A stretch of 23,129 bases of DNA from Ruminococcus_G sp050944435. GTDB taxonomy: Bacteria > Bacillota > Clostridia > Lachnospirales > Lachnospiraceae. Every line of letters begins with the position of its first letter. Position 1 is the stretch's first letter. A program made the position numbers and the translations under genes. The stretch is from NCBI GenBank assembly GCA_050944435.1, contig JBMNRB010000032.1, forward strand, positions 1-23,129. Reading direction: 5' to 3'. Below are positions 1-7,439 of this stretch, piece by piece. The notes beneath the pieces were generated by a model. It ran no database searches. It was not told the DNA's origin and worked only from the letters and a program-made list of their open reading frames with translations.

Positions 1-88
1 CATAAGCAATTTAATCATCAGACTTATGGGGTAAGGGGAGTTATACGCATTTTTAGAAAACTTCATGTGCTTACGCATAAAAAGAGGA

Positions 89-120
89 CTGTGAAAAAAT
101 GATTTCTCATTTTTTCACAG
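89..120 (-). terminator. Terminator hairpin after the RelBE-like pair
   Basis: A perfect 14-base inverted repeat (89-102 and 107-120, arm CTGTGAAAAAATGA) closes on a TTTC loop. Read on the minus strand it follows the toxin stop by about 15 bases and is followed by CTCTTTTT, so it should end the toxin-antitoxin transcript. The A/T-rich arms could also terminate transcription entering from the left. Its right flank, TTTTTTCACAGCCCCTT (110-126), recurs exactly at 1556-1572. Confidence 0.75.
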
Positions 121-134
121 CCCCTTTCTGGACA

Positions 135-467
135 TTAGTTATGCGCTGCATTGATAATGCCTTCGGCGTCCCTGCCGCCATAAAAGATTCGGATTACGGT
201 TACCGTGCGGCTTTTGTCGTCTATTGCATAATAGACGACGAAATTGTCTACCGGCACTCGGTGCATTTCCATGCTCCTCCACGGTTCCCAATCCACAATG
301 GCATAGCGCCCCGGCATAAAGTCCAGCGACCGTATTTCTTTTCGGATGCGGTTAACCTGCCATTGGGCGGTATCCGGCGCTTCGAGTTCAAAGGCAATGT
401 AGGAGTAAATCTCTATCAGATTGTCTTTGGCTTCCGGGGAGTAGATAACAGAATAGGTATCACTCAT
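135..467 (-). CDS. RelE/ParE-family toxin
   Basis: This 110-residue protein has the size and layout of RelE/ParE toxins: an N-terminal strand (YSVIYSPEAKDNL), a helical hairpin with RIRKEIRSLDFMPGRYAIVD, then a C-terminal sheet with VDNFVVYYAIDD and VTVIRIFYGGRD. In this superfamily the 'Y.I.' and 'I.RIFYGGRD' segments form the conserved core; members either cut mRNA on the ribosome (RelE) or poison gyrase (ParE), and the sequence alone does not decide which. The start codon overlaps the antitoxin stop by four bases (ATGA), the usual translational coupling. The frame is intact, with no sign of decay. Confidence 0.9.
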   Translation of the reverse strand: MSDTYSVIYSPEAKDNLIEIYSYIAFELEAPDTAQWQVNRIRKEIRSLDFMPGRYAIVDWEPWRSMEMHRVPVDNFVVYYAIDDKSRTVTVIRIFYGGRDAEGIINAAHN

Positions 468-769
468 ATGCCGAACTCCCGTTTCAGTTCGGCATCCACC
501 TCATCTGCTGTATAGGTTTTTCCGGATTTCATGGATTCGATGCCTTTCATAAGCTCTGCATCTAACTGTTCACGGGTCATGCCGCCGATAGCGGTCGGTT
601 TTTTAGATGGGAGCCGAAGTTCAAAGGGCATCCCTTTTTTCAGGACAATCTGGCTGTAGAGCATTTGGATGGCACTGGATGGAGAAATGCCAAGCTGAGA
701 CAGAATGCCTTCTGCATTTTCTTTTAGTTCCGTATCAATACGGGCGTAAACTGCGGATGTATTTGCCAT
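464..769 (-). CDS. RelB/DinJ-family antitoxin
   Basis: The 101-residue protein carries a ribbon-helix-helix start (TSAVYARIDTELKENAEGIL, with SQLGISPSSAIQMLYSQIV after it), the DNA-binding and dimerising part of RelB/DinJ, and a charged C-terminal tail (from about residue 70) that should wrap the toxin. I placed the start at the ATG at 769 because AGGAG at 780-784 lies 10 bases upstream; ATG 775 and GTG 778 are in frame but too close to that site. It is the first gene of the pair and, as in the family, should repress its own promoter alone and with the toxin. Confidence 0.88.
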   Translation of the reverse strand: MANTSAVYARIDTELKENAEGILSQLGISPSSAIQMLYSQIVLKKGMPFELRLPSKKPTAIGGMTREQLDAELMKGIESMKSGKTYTADEVDAELKREFGI

Positions 770-792
770 GTTCATCACACTCCTTTTTCTAT

Positions 793-835
793 ATTATATC
801 CACCTTTGCTGTTAAATGCAAGCAAACGCAAGCAA
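793..835 (-). promoter_or_regulatory. Promoter and direct-repeat operator of the RelBE-like pair
   Basis: On the minus strand a consensus -10 TATAAT (793-798) lies 17 bases from TTGCAT (816-821). GCAAGCAA occurs twice, at 818-825 and 828-835, exactly 10 bases apart and overlapping the -35. Repeats on one helix face over a -35 suit an operator for a ribbon-helix-helix antitoxin. The operator role is inferred. Confidence 0.65.
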
Positions 836-877
836 TATTCAAATTTTGTTTACAGCTATGCGAGGGAGGTGAACGCT

Positions 878-1240
878 GTGGCAAATCGTATCAAAGGCAT
901 TACGGTGGAGATCGGCGGCGATACCACTGGTCTTGACAAAGCACTAAAGAGCGTTAATTCTTCCATCACGAAAACCAGTCTGCCTTAAATGATGTGAACC
1001 GGCTCTTAAAACTCGATCCTTCCAATACGGTGCTGGTAGCGCAGAAACAGGAACTTTTAGCGCAGGCAGTGAACCAGACAGAGGAAAAGCTGATATCCGT
1101 CAGCTGACGGATGCTCTGGATACCGTGGATGACGGGCAGGCCATCCAAAATTTGATCCAGCAGTTAAATGAGGCTGGGGACGCTGCGGAAAATACAGCGG
1201 ACGATATGGGCCAGATTGAGGAGAATACAAAAGGCGCTGG
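878..1240 (+). pseudogene. Phage tail tape-measure protein, decayed 5' fragment
   Basis: A GTG start at 878 with GGGAGG at 864-869 opens a frame beginning ANRIKGITVEIGGDTTGLDK, the characteristic start of siphophage tape-measure proteins of Firmicutes. After about 35 residues the frame is lost; homologous residues continue in another frame from about 988 (ALNDVNRLLKLDPSNT) and again in a third from about 1105 (RQLTDALDTVDDGQAIQNLI). At least two shifts, plus the absence of the several hundred further residues a tape measure needs, mark it as a relic of a lost prophage. A further coding-like scrap (ALDAYADTENAVVNAVLAFR, about 1234-1293) follows and I cannot name it. Confidence 0.75.
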
Positions 1241-1294
1241 ACGCCTATGCCGATACCGAGAACGCCGTGGTCAATGCGGTGTTGGCGTTCCGTG

Positions 1295-1494
1295 CAGTTA
1301 TTGGACTTTGATTTGTGTGGCAATCTCATCCACGCTTCACATCCTATCCGGACAACCTTTACAGGCCAGTGGTTTGCCTCCGGCTTCCTTCAGCCCCCAC
1401 CTCACGATGACGCCCTTGCCATTGGCTGCACCCTTCCCACTGCCGGGCGGGTCAGGGACTTTCACCCCTTAGAACGTGCGCCCGCCGGGCGCAC
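1295..1494 (-). mobile_element. Group II intron, truncated 5' (domain I) fragment
   Basis: Read on the minus strand the segment begins GTGCG (the group II 5' consensus GUGYG) at 1494. It forms a perfect 8-bp hairpin (GTGCGCCC/GGGCGCAC), and then carries GGGGTGAAAGTCC and, further in, CATCGTGAGGTGG, both conserved domain I sequences of bacterial group II introns. No reverse transcriptase gene, domain V or 3' end follows, so only the first ~200 bases survive. The inner boundary near 1295 is approximate. The frames on the plus strand here (1125-1472, 1247-1639) are antisense artefacts. Confidence 0.75.
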
Positions 1495-1498
1495 CACA

Positions 1499-1541
1499 AA
1501 AGAAGGACCTTGGGCTTATTTTTGCCCCTGGGTCCTTCTTT
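1499..1541 (-). terminator. Terminator hairpin, probable intron target
   Basis: AAAGAAGGACC (1499-1509) pairs perfectly with GGTCCTTCTTT (1531-1541), with an inner GGGC/GCCC (1512-1515, 1524-1527). On the minus strand it ends in TTCTTTTG, an intrinsic terminator. The group II intron 5' end lies four bases past the stem. Confidence 0.7.
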
Positions 1542-1660
1542 GTTTTCGGCTGTACTTTTTTCACAGCCCCTTATTTAGAATGTTTGTTTATAGCGGAGCA
1601 CTGAATAATGTTTTCAAGACAACCCCAACCAACTTTTAATACTTTGAAAATTATCTTTAC

Positions 1661-2551
1661 CTAATATGGAATTCTGAAATAATCCAGATACGCCTTATAT
1701 CGATCCTGTGCGGTCAAGCATGTATCTGTCAGATAGCCTTTTTCATTGCCCCACTCCTTCAATCCTCTATAGTAGAACATCTTCAGGTTATCCTCGATAA
1801 TGAATGGAACGATATTATATTTCAAACATTCCTTGAACATAATCAGCCTGCCCACACGGCCATTACCGTCCTGAAACGGATGGATTCGCTCAAACTTTAC
1901 ATGGAAATCCAGAATATCTTCAAACGCCTTCTCCTTTTTTGCGTTATACGCTGTCAGCAATGCTTTCATCTTGCCGGCAACTTCTTCGGGTAGCGCAGTA
2001 TCCATGCCGCCCACCTCATTAGGTAATTTCTTATAATCACCCACTGCAAACCAGTCTTTTCTGGAATCACTGGTTCCACTTTTTAAAGTCAAATGAAGCT
2101 CCTTAATGAACTTCTCAGTCAAAGCAGATTTTGCATGATCGATAATCATATCGATACATCGAAAATGATTTGCGGTTTCAATCACATCGTCTACGTTGAG
2201 AACTTCATTCTCTACGCCGATGGTATTGGTTTCAAAAATATATCTGGTCTGATCATGGGTCAGACGACTTCCCTCAATATGGTTTGAGTTATACGTTAAA
2301 TCGATTTGTGTTTTATGGTAAATACCGCCGGAATATTTACTTGCTTTTTGTTCCTGTAAGATATCCAGCAGTGTAAGTGGGTGTTCTTTCTTTTTGTTGG
2401 AACGCTCTGGCTTTTCAGCGTTCTCCGGAATATTCCAGGTCTTTCCGGTAAGAAAAGCACCCTTCACACGCTTATGAGCGCAGTAATTTCTCACGCTGCG
2501 CTCCGATATATTCCATTTTTTTGCTATTTCAGCAACTGAAAGGTATCGCAT
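1661..2551 (-). CDS. Fic-domain protein with N-terminal helix-turn-helix
   Basis: Fic proteins transfer AMP or another phosphate-containing group onto hydroxyls of target proteins. Residues 224-235 read HPFQDGNGRVGR, a full match to the Fic motif HPFx(D/E)GN(G/K)R, so the active site is complete. Residues 89-94 (SNHIEG) match the inhibitory motif (S/T)xxxE(G/N) placed before the Fic core, as in class II Fic proteins that carry their own brake. Residues 1-45 (YLSVAEIAKKWNISERSVRN) form a MerR/excisionase-like DNA-binding domain. I chose the ATG at 2551 because GGAGG (2559-2563) lies 7 bases upstream; a longer frame to 2623 starts without one. The protein is 296 residues and intact. It may bind the palindrome over its own promoter. 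Its target is unknown. Confidence 0.9.
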   Translation of the reverse strand: MRYLSVAEIAKKWNISERSVRNYCAHKRVKGAFLTGKTWNIPENAEKPERSNKKKEHPLTLLDILQEQKASKYSGGIYHKTQIDLTYNSNHIEGSRLTHDQTRYIFETNTIGVENEVLNVDDVIETANHFRCIDMIIDHAKSALTEKFIKELHLTLKSGTSDSRKDWFAVGDYKKLPNEVGGMDTALPEEVAGKMKALLTAYNAKKEKAFEDILDFHVKFERIHPFQDGNGRVGRLIMFKECLKYNIVPFIIEDNLKMFYYRGLKEWGNEKGYLTDTCLTAQDRYKAYLDYFRIPY

Positions 2552-2580
2552 CTGCTTTCCTCCGTTATCAAATGAATTTA

Positions 2581-2608
2581 ATACTATATGAATATACATT
2601 ATAGTATA
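2581..2608 (-). promoter_or_regulatory. Palindrome over the fic promoter
   Basis: ATACTATA (2581-2588) and TATAGTAT (2600-2607) are perfect inverted repeats 11 bases apart. On the minus strand they cover the likely -10 of fic (TATAAT at 2598-2603). A repressor here would block initiation; the Fic protein's own helix-turn-helix is the obvious candidate, by inference. Confidence 0.5.
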
Positions 2609-2697
2609 CCACATTATCGGCAATAAATCCAGAGAAACACTTTGCTTTTCAATATATTTTTGCCGTTTCCAGAATTTTCAATTAGCAAAACATAAAA

Positions 2698-2740
2698 AGA
2701 ACCGGACTTCACAGGCACATGAAATCCAGTTCTCATTTTT
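2698..2740. terminator. Bidirectional terminator upstream of fic
   Basis: Arms 2698-2711 and 2720-2733 pair at 12 of 14 positions and are flanked by an A-run on the left and a T-run (ATTTTT) on the right, so they can act in both directions. They separate fic from the transposase relic. Besides this hairpin, I see only AT-rich sequence between 2609 and 2740. Confidence 0.6.
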
Positions 2741-2742
2741 AT

Positions 2743-2866
2743 CTATCTATATATAATTTTGTTCAGTAAAATTTCTTCCTCACTGTTATGGATACTATTC
2801 ATTTTCTGAATATCAAACTGATCCAGATCCTCGATCTGCAGCTCCTCACCGTTTTCTGTCTTGCCT
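2743..2866 (-). other. Coding-like remnant downstream of the transposase
   Basis: A minus-strand frame open to a TAG at 2743-2745 reads LIDKGKTENGEELQIEDLDQ followed by FDIQKMNSIHNSEEEILL. The acidic, protein-like composition suggests the C-terminal end of a gene whose start was lost. It has no start or ribosome site of its own, and I do not recognise it. Confidence 0.3.
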
Positions 2867-3456
2867 TTATCTATTAGGGCGATACATGAGTTTTGCTTTT
2901 AATAACTGACGGCTGCATCGACCATGCATTGTACGCTTTACCATCTTTAATTTATTATTTGTCCCTTTAACAAATCCATTAGACAAAGAGCTTACAACTG
3001 AATTTTCGACTGCTTCCATATCTTTTTTCAAGCCCAACAGCAAAACGGGATAATTCCGGTATTTCTGATAGTTTGTACTTTTCAATGAATAAATAAAGCA
3101 GAACCATATTTTTCTGATCGTATATATTTCGGAATTCCCGAATACATATATCTAACTGACGGATTTTAGGATAATGCTCCATAATATAGGAACAATGTGT
3201 CTTGCTTAAGTCGGCGTCCATCCAAAGAAAACGGAAGATGCCTGTTCGTGAAATATGGTCATATTGCTGCAGTTTCTCCCGTTTTATGATTTTATTCATA
3301 TAATCTCAGACAGCTGAATGCTTACCCGTATAGCCCTTTTTTAGCAGATGACAATAGACATCTTTTCTGCTCACACCTGCGTTCAGCTCTTTTACGATAT
3401 CATCATAAAATTGCTCCATACCGTTCCTGTAATCTCTTTTGCATAGAAGAATGGCT
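2867..3456 (-). pseudogene. ISL3-like transposase, frameshifted C-terminal relic
   Basis: Three frames on the minus strand together give the C-terminal part of an ISL3-family-type transposase. They are YDDIVKELNAGVSRKDVYCH with KKGYTGKHSAV (about 3310-3456), then HCSYIMEHYPKIRQLDICIR up to FAVGLEK (about 3025-3299), then the family's typical end SNGFVKGTNNKLKMVKRTMH and GRCSRQLLKAKLMYRPN (to 2867). Stops and a frame change near 3025-3085 break it, and the N-terminal zinc-finger and most of the catalytic domain are missing. Its remaining 5' edge abuts the doc pseudogene stop, so the element probably inserted at, or recombined with, the toxin end. Confidence 0.7.
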
Positions 3457-3458
3457 TT

Positions 3459-3823
3459 TTAGATCTGATGTGTGAGTATCCACTCCAGTAAATCAGAAGA
3501 TTGAATAGCGCCTGCAGCTAATTGCAGGATGACATTGGACAATTCTGTTTGCGTATGCTGTAATTCGATCCCGTTTAAGGCGAGGAACACCAGCATGACG
3601 TGTGCGCCGATACGCTTGTTCCCGTCTACAAAGGGATGGTTTTTTACCAGACCAAAGCAAAGACGGGCTGCCTTTTGCTGGAGTGATCTCCATCAAAGGT
3701 CTGGAAGGGTGTGTTCAGCGCAGAGTCCAGCATCCTTTCATCGCGAAGGCCGGATGAGCCTCCGGTTTTTGCAATGAGTTGTTCATGCAGCAGAAGTATC
3801 TGCGGTTTTGATAATCGAATCAT
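3459..3823 (-). pseudogene. doc: Doc-type Fic toxin, frameshifted
   Basis: The frame starts at ATG 3823, overlapping the antitoxin stop by four bases, and reads IRLSKPQILLLHEQLIAKTG then LRDERMLDSALNTPFQTFDG, the start of Doc/death-on-curing toxins. After FDGDHSS the frame is wrong and hits a stop. A second frame then gives QQKAARLCFGLVKNHPFVDG then NKRIGAHVMLVFLALNGIEL, carrying the Doc motif HPFxDGNKR, through LLEWILTHQI to a TAA at 3459. A short deletion, not a multiple of three, near 3692-3700 is the simplest cause. Doc phosphorylates EF-Tu; this copy cannot make a full active site. Confidence 0.85.
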
Positions 3824-4062
3824 TTGGCAAGTACTTCGTAAGCCTGTCTGTTCTTTTCGATGAGACGCTTGGAAATAGCCATGACATCTTCATCGGCGGC
3901 AAGCTGTTCTTGTTCAGCGGCACTGAATTCCATGACCAGATACCGGGGAACATTGTTCTTTAATATGATAACAGAACCGTTCTCATCTACGAGACGGGCC
4001 ACTTTAGAGAAATTTTGATTGGCATCGGTGATGGAAACCAGGTTTTTCGTGTTGATATTCAT
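3820..4062 (-). CDS. Phd/YefM-family antitoxin
   Basis: The 80-residue protein begins MNINTKNLVSITDANQNFSK followed by VARLVDENGSVIILKNNVPR, the typical Phd/YefM fold that binds DNA as a dimer. The C-terminal 30 residues (ADEDVMAISKRLIEKNRQAY) form the charged toxin-binding helix. The start is ATG 4062, 7 bases after GGAGG (4070-4074); an in-frame start further out at 4101 lacks a site. It overlaps the doc start. Since doc is broken, this is an orphan antitoxin that may still repress its promoter and could counter a related toxin arriving on another element. Confidence 0.88.
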   Translation of the reverse strand: MNINTKNLVSITDANQNFSKVARLVDENGSVIILKNNVPRYLVMEFSAAEQEQLAADEDVMAISKRLIEKNRQAYEVLAK

Positions 4063-4090
4063 AACAAGACCTCCTTTGCTCTTTACTTTT

Positions 4091-4125
4091 ATTATATCCA
4101 AAAATAGGAGAAATTCAACCTATTT
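4091..4125 (-). promoter_or_regulatory. phd-doc promoter with palindromic operator
   Basis: On the minus strand TATAAT (4091-4096) stands 16 bases from TTGAAT (4113-4118). A perfect inverted repeat AAATAGG (4102-4108)/CCTATTT (4119-4125) brackets the -35. Phd-type antitoxins bind such palindromes to repress their own operon; that the protein encoded here does so is inferred. Confidence 0.65.
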
Positions 4126-4138
4126 CCATGTAAAATTT

Positions 4139-4247
4139 GCAGACAGGGGCGGAGCCGCCTGCATTTGAGGGTGCGGATGTGCCGCCCATCAAAGAATATC
4201 TGAAAGCCAGACAGAAAAACGGCAAGAAGAAAGTAAGCGCTTTATAA
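4139..4247 (+). other. Coding-like gene fragment, unknown
   Basis: A plus-strand frame ends at TAA 4245-4247 with FEGADVPPIKEYLKARQKNG and a lysine-rich tail. It reads like the C-terminus of a protein, but its beginning is missing, with the phd promoter region immediately to the left. I cannot name the parent gene. Confidence 0.35.
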
Positions 4248-4782
4248 CCAACCGGATAGTCAAACTTCAACTTTTGTGAGATACTTCAGATACTTGGAGT
4301 AATTCACTTCTTATCCGATTCTCAAAGTTGCAAGAGCTATGCATTAATCTCACATCCAGTGCAGATCCAGCGGGCTAACTGACAGCCAATGGTGCTTGCA
4401 AAAGAAGAAAATACTGAGGAATGAACCACTTAGTGAAAAAGTCCTGGCTCGCCAACAATACGGAGGCTGGTGTCGACGGAGTTATTGGTTTTCAACCTGC
4501 ACGAAAGGTGCGTTACGGATCACTTGATATGTCCGAATTCCAGAAGATGTGCCAACTGATAAGGCAGACTGCGGTTTCGCAATGGAAAAATTGACGCTCT
4601 TTATGACTTCTGAAAGAGTGGTGCTTTCCTGCACCAGCTTGACTGTGCTGCGGCCTCGTGGTAAAGTGAAACATAACAGGTGTTTTGCTCTGGGATTGAG
4701 CCGGAGCGGGAAATGAAGGTATGCGGGGAAGCAGCGCCTCTTTGAGAGGCAGGGGAAATTACAGATCGTGGAGGAACAAAGG
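4248..4782 (+). other. Non-coding spacer before the Wadjet operon
   Basis: I see no convincing gene in these 535 bases; a minus-strand frame (4482-4874) is antisense to the jetA start and has no family features. The stretch holds the probable jet promoter (4639-4667) and a small hairpin GCCTCT/AGAGGC (4736-4750) about 20 bases before the jetA ribosome site, which could lie in the jet mRNA leader. Confidence 0.5.
4639..4667 (+). promoter_or_regulatory. Probable jetABCD promoter
   Basis: TTGACT (4639-4644) and TAAAGT (4662-4667) are separated by exactly 17 bases and give a leader of about 110 bases to jetA. The -35 is near consensus and the -10 moderate. Confidence 0.5.
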
Positions 4783-6273
4783 ATGCGAGTGACAGATAAG
4801 CTCACAAAGCCATTGACAGAAGCAAAGTATCTGAATGCGGATAATGTTGACCGATACCGGAGCATTATGCGCATTTTTTATGAAAATTATGAGAAGCTGC
4901 GGTACTGGCTGTATCAGGAAGAAGTGTATGAGGAAATGAGAGCAGATCCCTATTTTGGGAATTATCGGATGGAACAGTGCCAGCAGGATCTTGCCATGCT
5001 GACAGAATGGAAAAATCTGAATACCATTCAGGATACCCGCAAAGTTGCTTCCATCGAAGAGTTTAAGAATAAGAAATTCCGGTATCAGATGTCCGAATAT
5101 AGTGTGGAGATTGAGCGTCTTGTGCTGCGTTTGGAAAATCTTTTCGTGGAAGGGGCTTCTCTGGAGCCCACATTATTGGAGCGGATCCGCATTCATGTGG
5201 AGAAGTTTTCAGGAATGGCCGGGCAGGATGCCGGTACGGTCTATACCTGGTGGAACGATTTGAATAACGATTTCATTCGTCTGAATCAGAATTATCAGGA
5301 TTATATCCGTGATCTGAACAGTGTAAAGGCGGAGGAAATGATGCGGACGAAGGAGTTTCTCGTTTTTAAGGACAAACTGGTGGAGTATCTGAGAAATTTT
5401 GTGAAAGGGCTGCAGAAAAATGTGGGAGTCATCGAAGAGACGCTTCGTCTTCTGGAGCCGGAGATCCTCGGAGCTGTTCTGAAAAAGGTGAATGACTACG
5501 AGAGGTCTATTCCCAGGATGGATGTGGAGGTTTCCTGGGAAATGATCGAGGAGAAAACCAAGGGACGTTTTGAAAGTATTCGGAATTGGTTTGTGGGCGA
5601 GGGAAGTCAGGAGAATGAGGCGGGCCGGCTTTTTGACGCTACCAATGAGATTATCCGCAGAATCACACGGTATGCTGCGCAGCTCAGTGAAAAAAATGCG
5701 CTGGGAGCCAATCGCAGGGAAGAATACAGAAAAGTGGCTGAGATTTTTCTGAAGTGCGAGGATCTGCAGGAGGCTCACCGAATGTCCGCCATGGTATTTG
5801 GCCTGGAGAAGCCGTTGCATTTAAAGGCGCTGGCGGATCGTGAGACGGACAGCATGAATCAAAGTGTTTATGAGGAGCAGGCAGCAGAGATCCTTTTGCG
5901 TCCCAGAATTCGTAATTACGGCGAAAAATCGAAACGCACTTCTATTCGTGATAATGCCAGGGAAAAGGAAGAGGCAAGACGGGCGGCTGTGGAACAGATG
6001 AAAAAGGATTGGGAGAAACTGGAAGCATTGGAGAAAAACGGCAGGATCGATTTTGACAGCCTCCCTGTGATTGAGGCCAGAGTCCGGGAGATTCTGCTGA
6101 AATGGCTGTCTGATGCGCTGGAGAACAGCGATCATTCCGCAAGGGCGGAGGATGGACGGGAATTTATGCTGGATATGGCTCATGCTGACGAACAATGTGT
6201 GGTACATTGTGAAGATGGAAATTTTACAATGCCAAAGCTCAGTATCGTATTTCAGAAAGGAGCGGTCAGATGA
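4783..6273 (+). CDS. jetA: Wadjet type III JetA (DUF2397/TIGR02677-like), kleisin subunit
   Basis: JetA is the kleisin-like subunit that links the JetC heads in the Wadjet complex. The 496-residue protein has the features of the DUF2397 family: YLNADNVDRYRSIMRIFYEN near the start, then YSVEIERLVLRLENLFVEGA, NNDFIRLNQNYQDYIRDLNS, DATNEIIRRITRYAAQ, and EEYRKVAEIFLKCEDLQEAH. The C-terminal VVHCEDGNFTMPKLSIVF completes the family pattern. I prefer ATG 4783, 8 bases after GGAGG (4770-4774); the in-frame GTG at 4768 overlaps that site. The last codons overlap jetB (ATGA at 6270-6273), so the operon is translationally coupled. The frame is intact. DUF5716 (type II JetA) was considered but fits less well. 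Confidence 0.88.
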   Translation: MRVTDKLTKPLTEAKYLNADNVDRYRSIMRIFYENYEKLRYWLYQEEVYEEMRADPYFGNYRMEQCQQDLAMLTEWKNLNTIQDTRKVASIEEFKNKKFRYQMSEYSVEIERLVLRLENLFVEGASLEPTLLERIRIHVEKFSGMAGQDAGTVYTWWNDLNNDFIRLNQNYQDYIRDLNSVKAEEMMRTKEFLVFKDKLVEYLRNFVKGLQKNVGVIEETLRLLEPEILGAVLKKVNDYERSIPRMDVEVSWEMIEEKTKGRFESIRNWFVGEGSQENEAGRLFDATNEIIRRITRYAAQLSEKNALGANRREEYRKVAEIFLKCEDLQEAHRMSAMVFGLEKPLHLKALADRETDSMNQSVYEEQAAEILLRPRIRNYGEKSKRTSIRDNAREKEEARRAAVEQMKKDWEKLEALEKNGRIDFDSLPVIEARVREILLKWLSDALENSDHSARAEDGREFMLDMAHADEQCVVHCEDGNFTMPKLSIVFQKGAVR

Positions 6274-7439
6274 AAGAGCTGGAGGCATTGCTGGCAAGAC
6301 GCTGGGTACTGAAATCGGAAGATCGGGATCTATACTACCGTATCAGAGATTCTATCGGTGAGATTCGAAAATTTGCAACGGAAAAAATGGGATGTCAGGT
6401 AATTGAAAATGCGCTGCTGGTGAAGCTGGAGAAGATTCCGGCGTCTGCGGAGAGCTTTATGGGAATTGAAGAGTTTTATTCCAGAGAAGAATATGCTTTT
6501 CTGTGTATTCTTTTGATGTTTCTTGAGGACAGGGACGCCCAGGAACAATTTGTTCTTTCTCAGTTGACGGAGTACATTGAGGCCAATATGCCGGGGGGAG
6601 GAATCGACTGGACGTTATATGTCAACCGGAGAAAGCTGGTAAAGGTATTAAGATATACCGTAAATCAGGGAATGCTGAAAGTGACGGATGGCAGTGACGA
6701 TGCCTTCATGGATCAGGCGGGCGGCGAAGTCCTCTATGAAAATACCGGAGCTTCCCGCTATTTTATGCGGAATTTCAGCAAGGATATTATGGAATATACG
6801 AAACCGGAGGATTTCCAGGAGAGCGATTGGTTTTCCATTAATGAAGACCGTGGTATTGCAAGGCGGCACAGAGTATATAAAAGGCTGCTGTTTTCTGTGG
6901 GGATGTACCGGGAGGAAGGGTCGGAAGAGGATTTTGAGTATCTGAAATATTATGGAAGAAGGCTGGCGGAGGATCTGGAGCAGACTTTTCAATGCCAGGT
7001 GCATATACACAGGGGGAGCGCTTTTCTCATGCAGGGAGAAGAATGCAGGATGGGGGAAATATTTCCCGGCGGTACAGGAATTTCAGATATTTTGCTTTTC
7101 TGCTGCAGTGAGATACGAAAAAAAGTAGAGGACGGCATCTGGCAGCCAGGAAAAGACGATATCATCGTGGTGCAGTTGTTGGAGTTTGAGCGGATGGTGC
7201 GGCAGGTGAAGGAAGTATATGGTTCCGGATTCAATAAAGGATACCGGGAAATGCCGGAGGGAGAATTCGTCCGGGAGGCGGAATCGCAGATGGAGCGTTG
7301 GATGCTGATTCAAAAGAATCGGCGGGAACAGACGGTAAAGATTTATCCTTCTGCAGGAAAACTGACCGGACGTTATCCGGCGGATTATGGGATAGAGGAG
7401 AAAAAGACGAAAGATGAACAGCAGATGGCAGGCAAGTAA
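6270..7439 (+). CDS. jetB: Wadjet type III JetB (DUF2398/TIGR02678-like), KITE subunit
   Basis: JetB is the small winged-helix (KITE, MukE-like) subunit that binds the kleisin. The 389-residue product opens with ELEALLARRWVLKSEDRDLY then RIRDSIGEIRKFATEKMGCQ, and continues with FYSREEYAFLCILLMFLEDR, the typical N-terminal order of DUF2398 proteins. Tandem winged-helix content is expected across about residues 1-260. GAAAGGAG at 6255-6262 is the ribosome site, inside the end of jetA. It overlaps jetC by 26 bases. A charged tail (EEKKTKDEQQMAGK) is encoded by the overlap. Nothing suggests decay. Confidence 0.85.
   Translation: MKELEALLARRWVLKSEDRDLYYRIRDSIGEIRKFATEKMGCQVIENALLVKLEKIPASAESFMGIEEFYSREEYAFLCILLMFLEDRDAQEQFVLSQLTEYIEANMPGGGIDWTLYVNRRKLVKVLRYTVNQGMLKVTDGSDDAFMDQAGGEVLYENTGASRYFMRNFSKDIMEYTKPEDFQESDWFSINEDRGIARRHRVYKRLLFSVGMYREEGSEEDFEYLKYYGRRLAEDLEQTFQCQVHIHRGSAFLMQGEECRMGEIFPGGTGISDILLFCCSEIRKKVEDGIWQPGKDDIIVVQLLEFERMVRQVKEVYGSGFNKGYREMPEGEFVREAESQMERWMLIQKNRREQTVKIYPSAGKLTGRYPADYGIEEKKTKDEQQMAGK

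Noticed and set aside
1..88. Possible repeats TACGCAT at the left edge
   Set aside because: Two short matches only; no structure or gene could be supported.
1125..1639. Two plus-strand frames of 115 and 130 residues with proline-rich products
   Set aside because: They lie antisense to group II intron domain I and a terminator; no ribosome site and no family features.
4482..4874. Minus-strand 130-residue frame before jetA
   Set aside because: It runs antisense into the jetA start, has no ribosome site or recognisable domain, and the plus strand has a good promoter here.
4783..6273. Type II Wadjet (DUF5716 JetA) assignment
   Set aside because: All four products fit the TIGR02677-02680 (type III) set better, especially the JetC start and JetD C-terminus.
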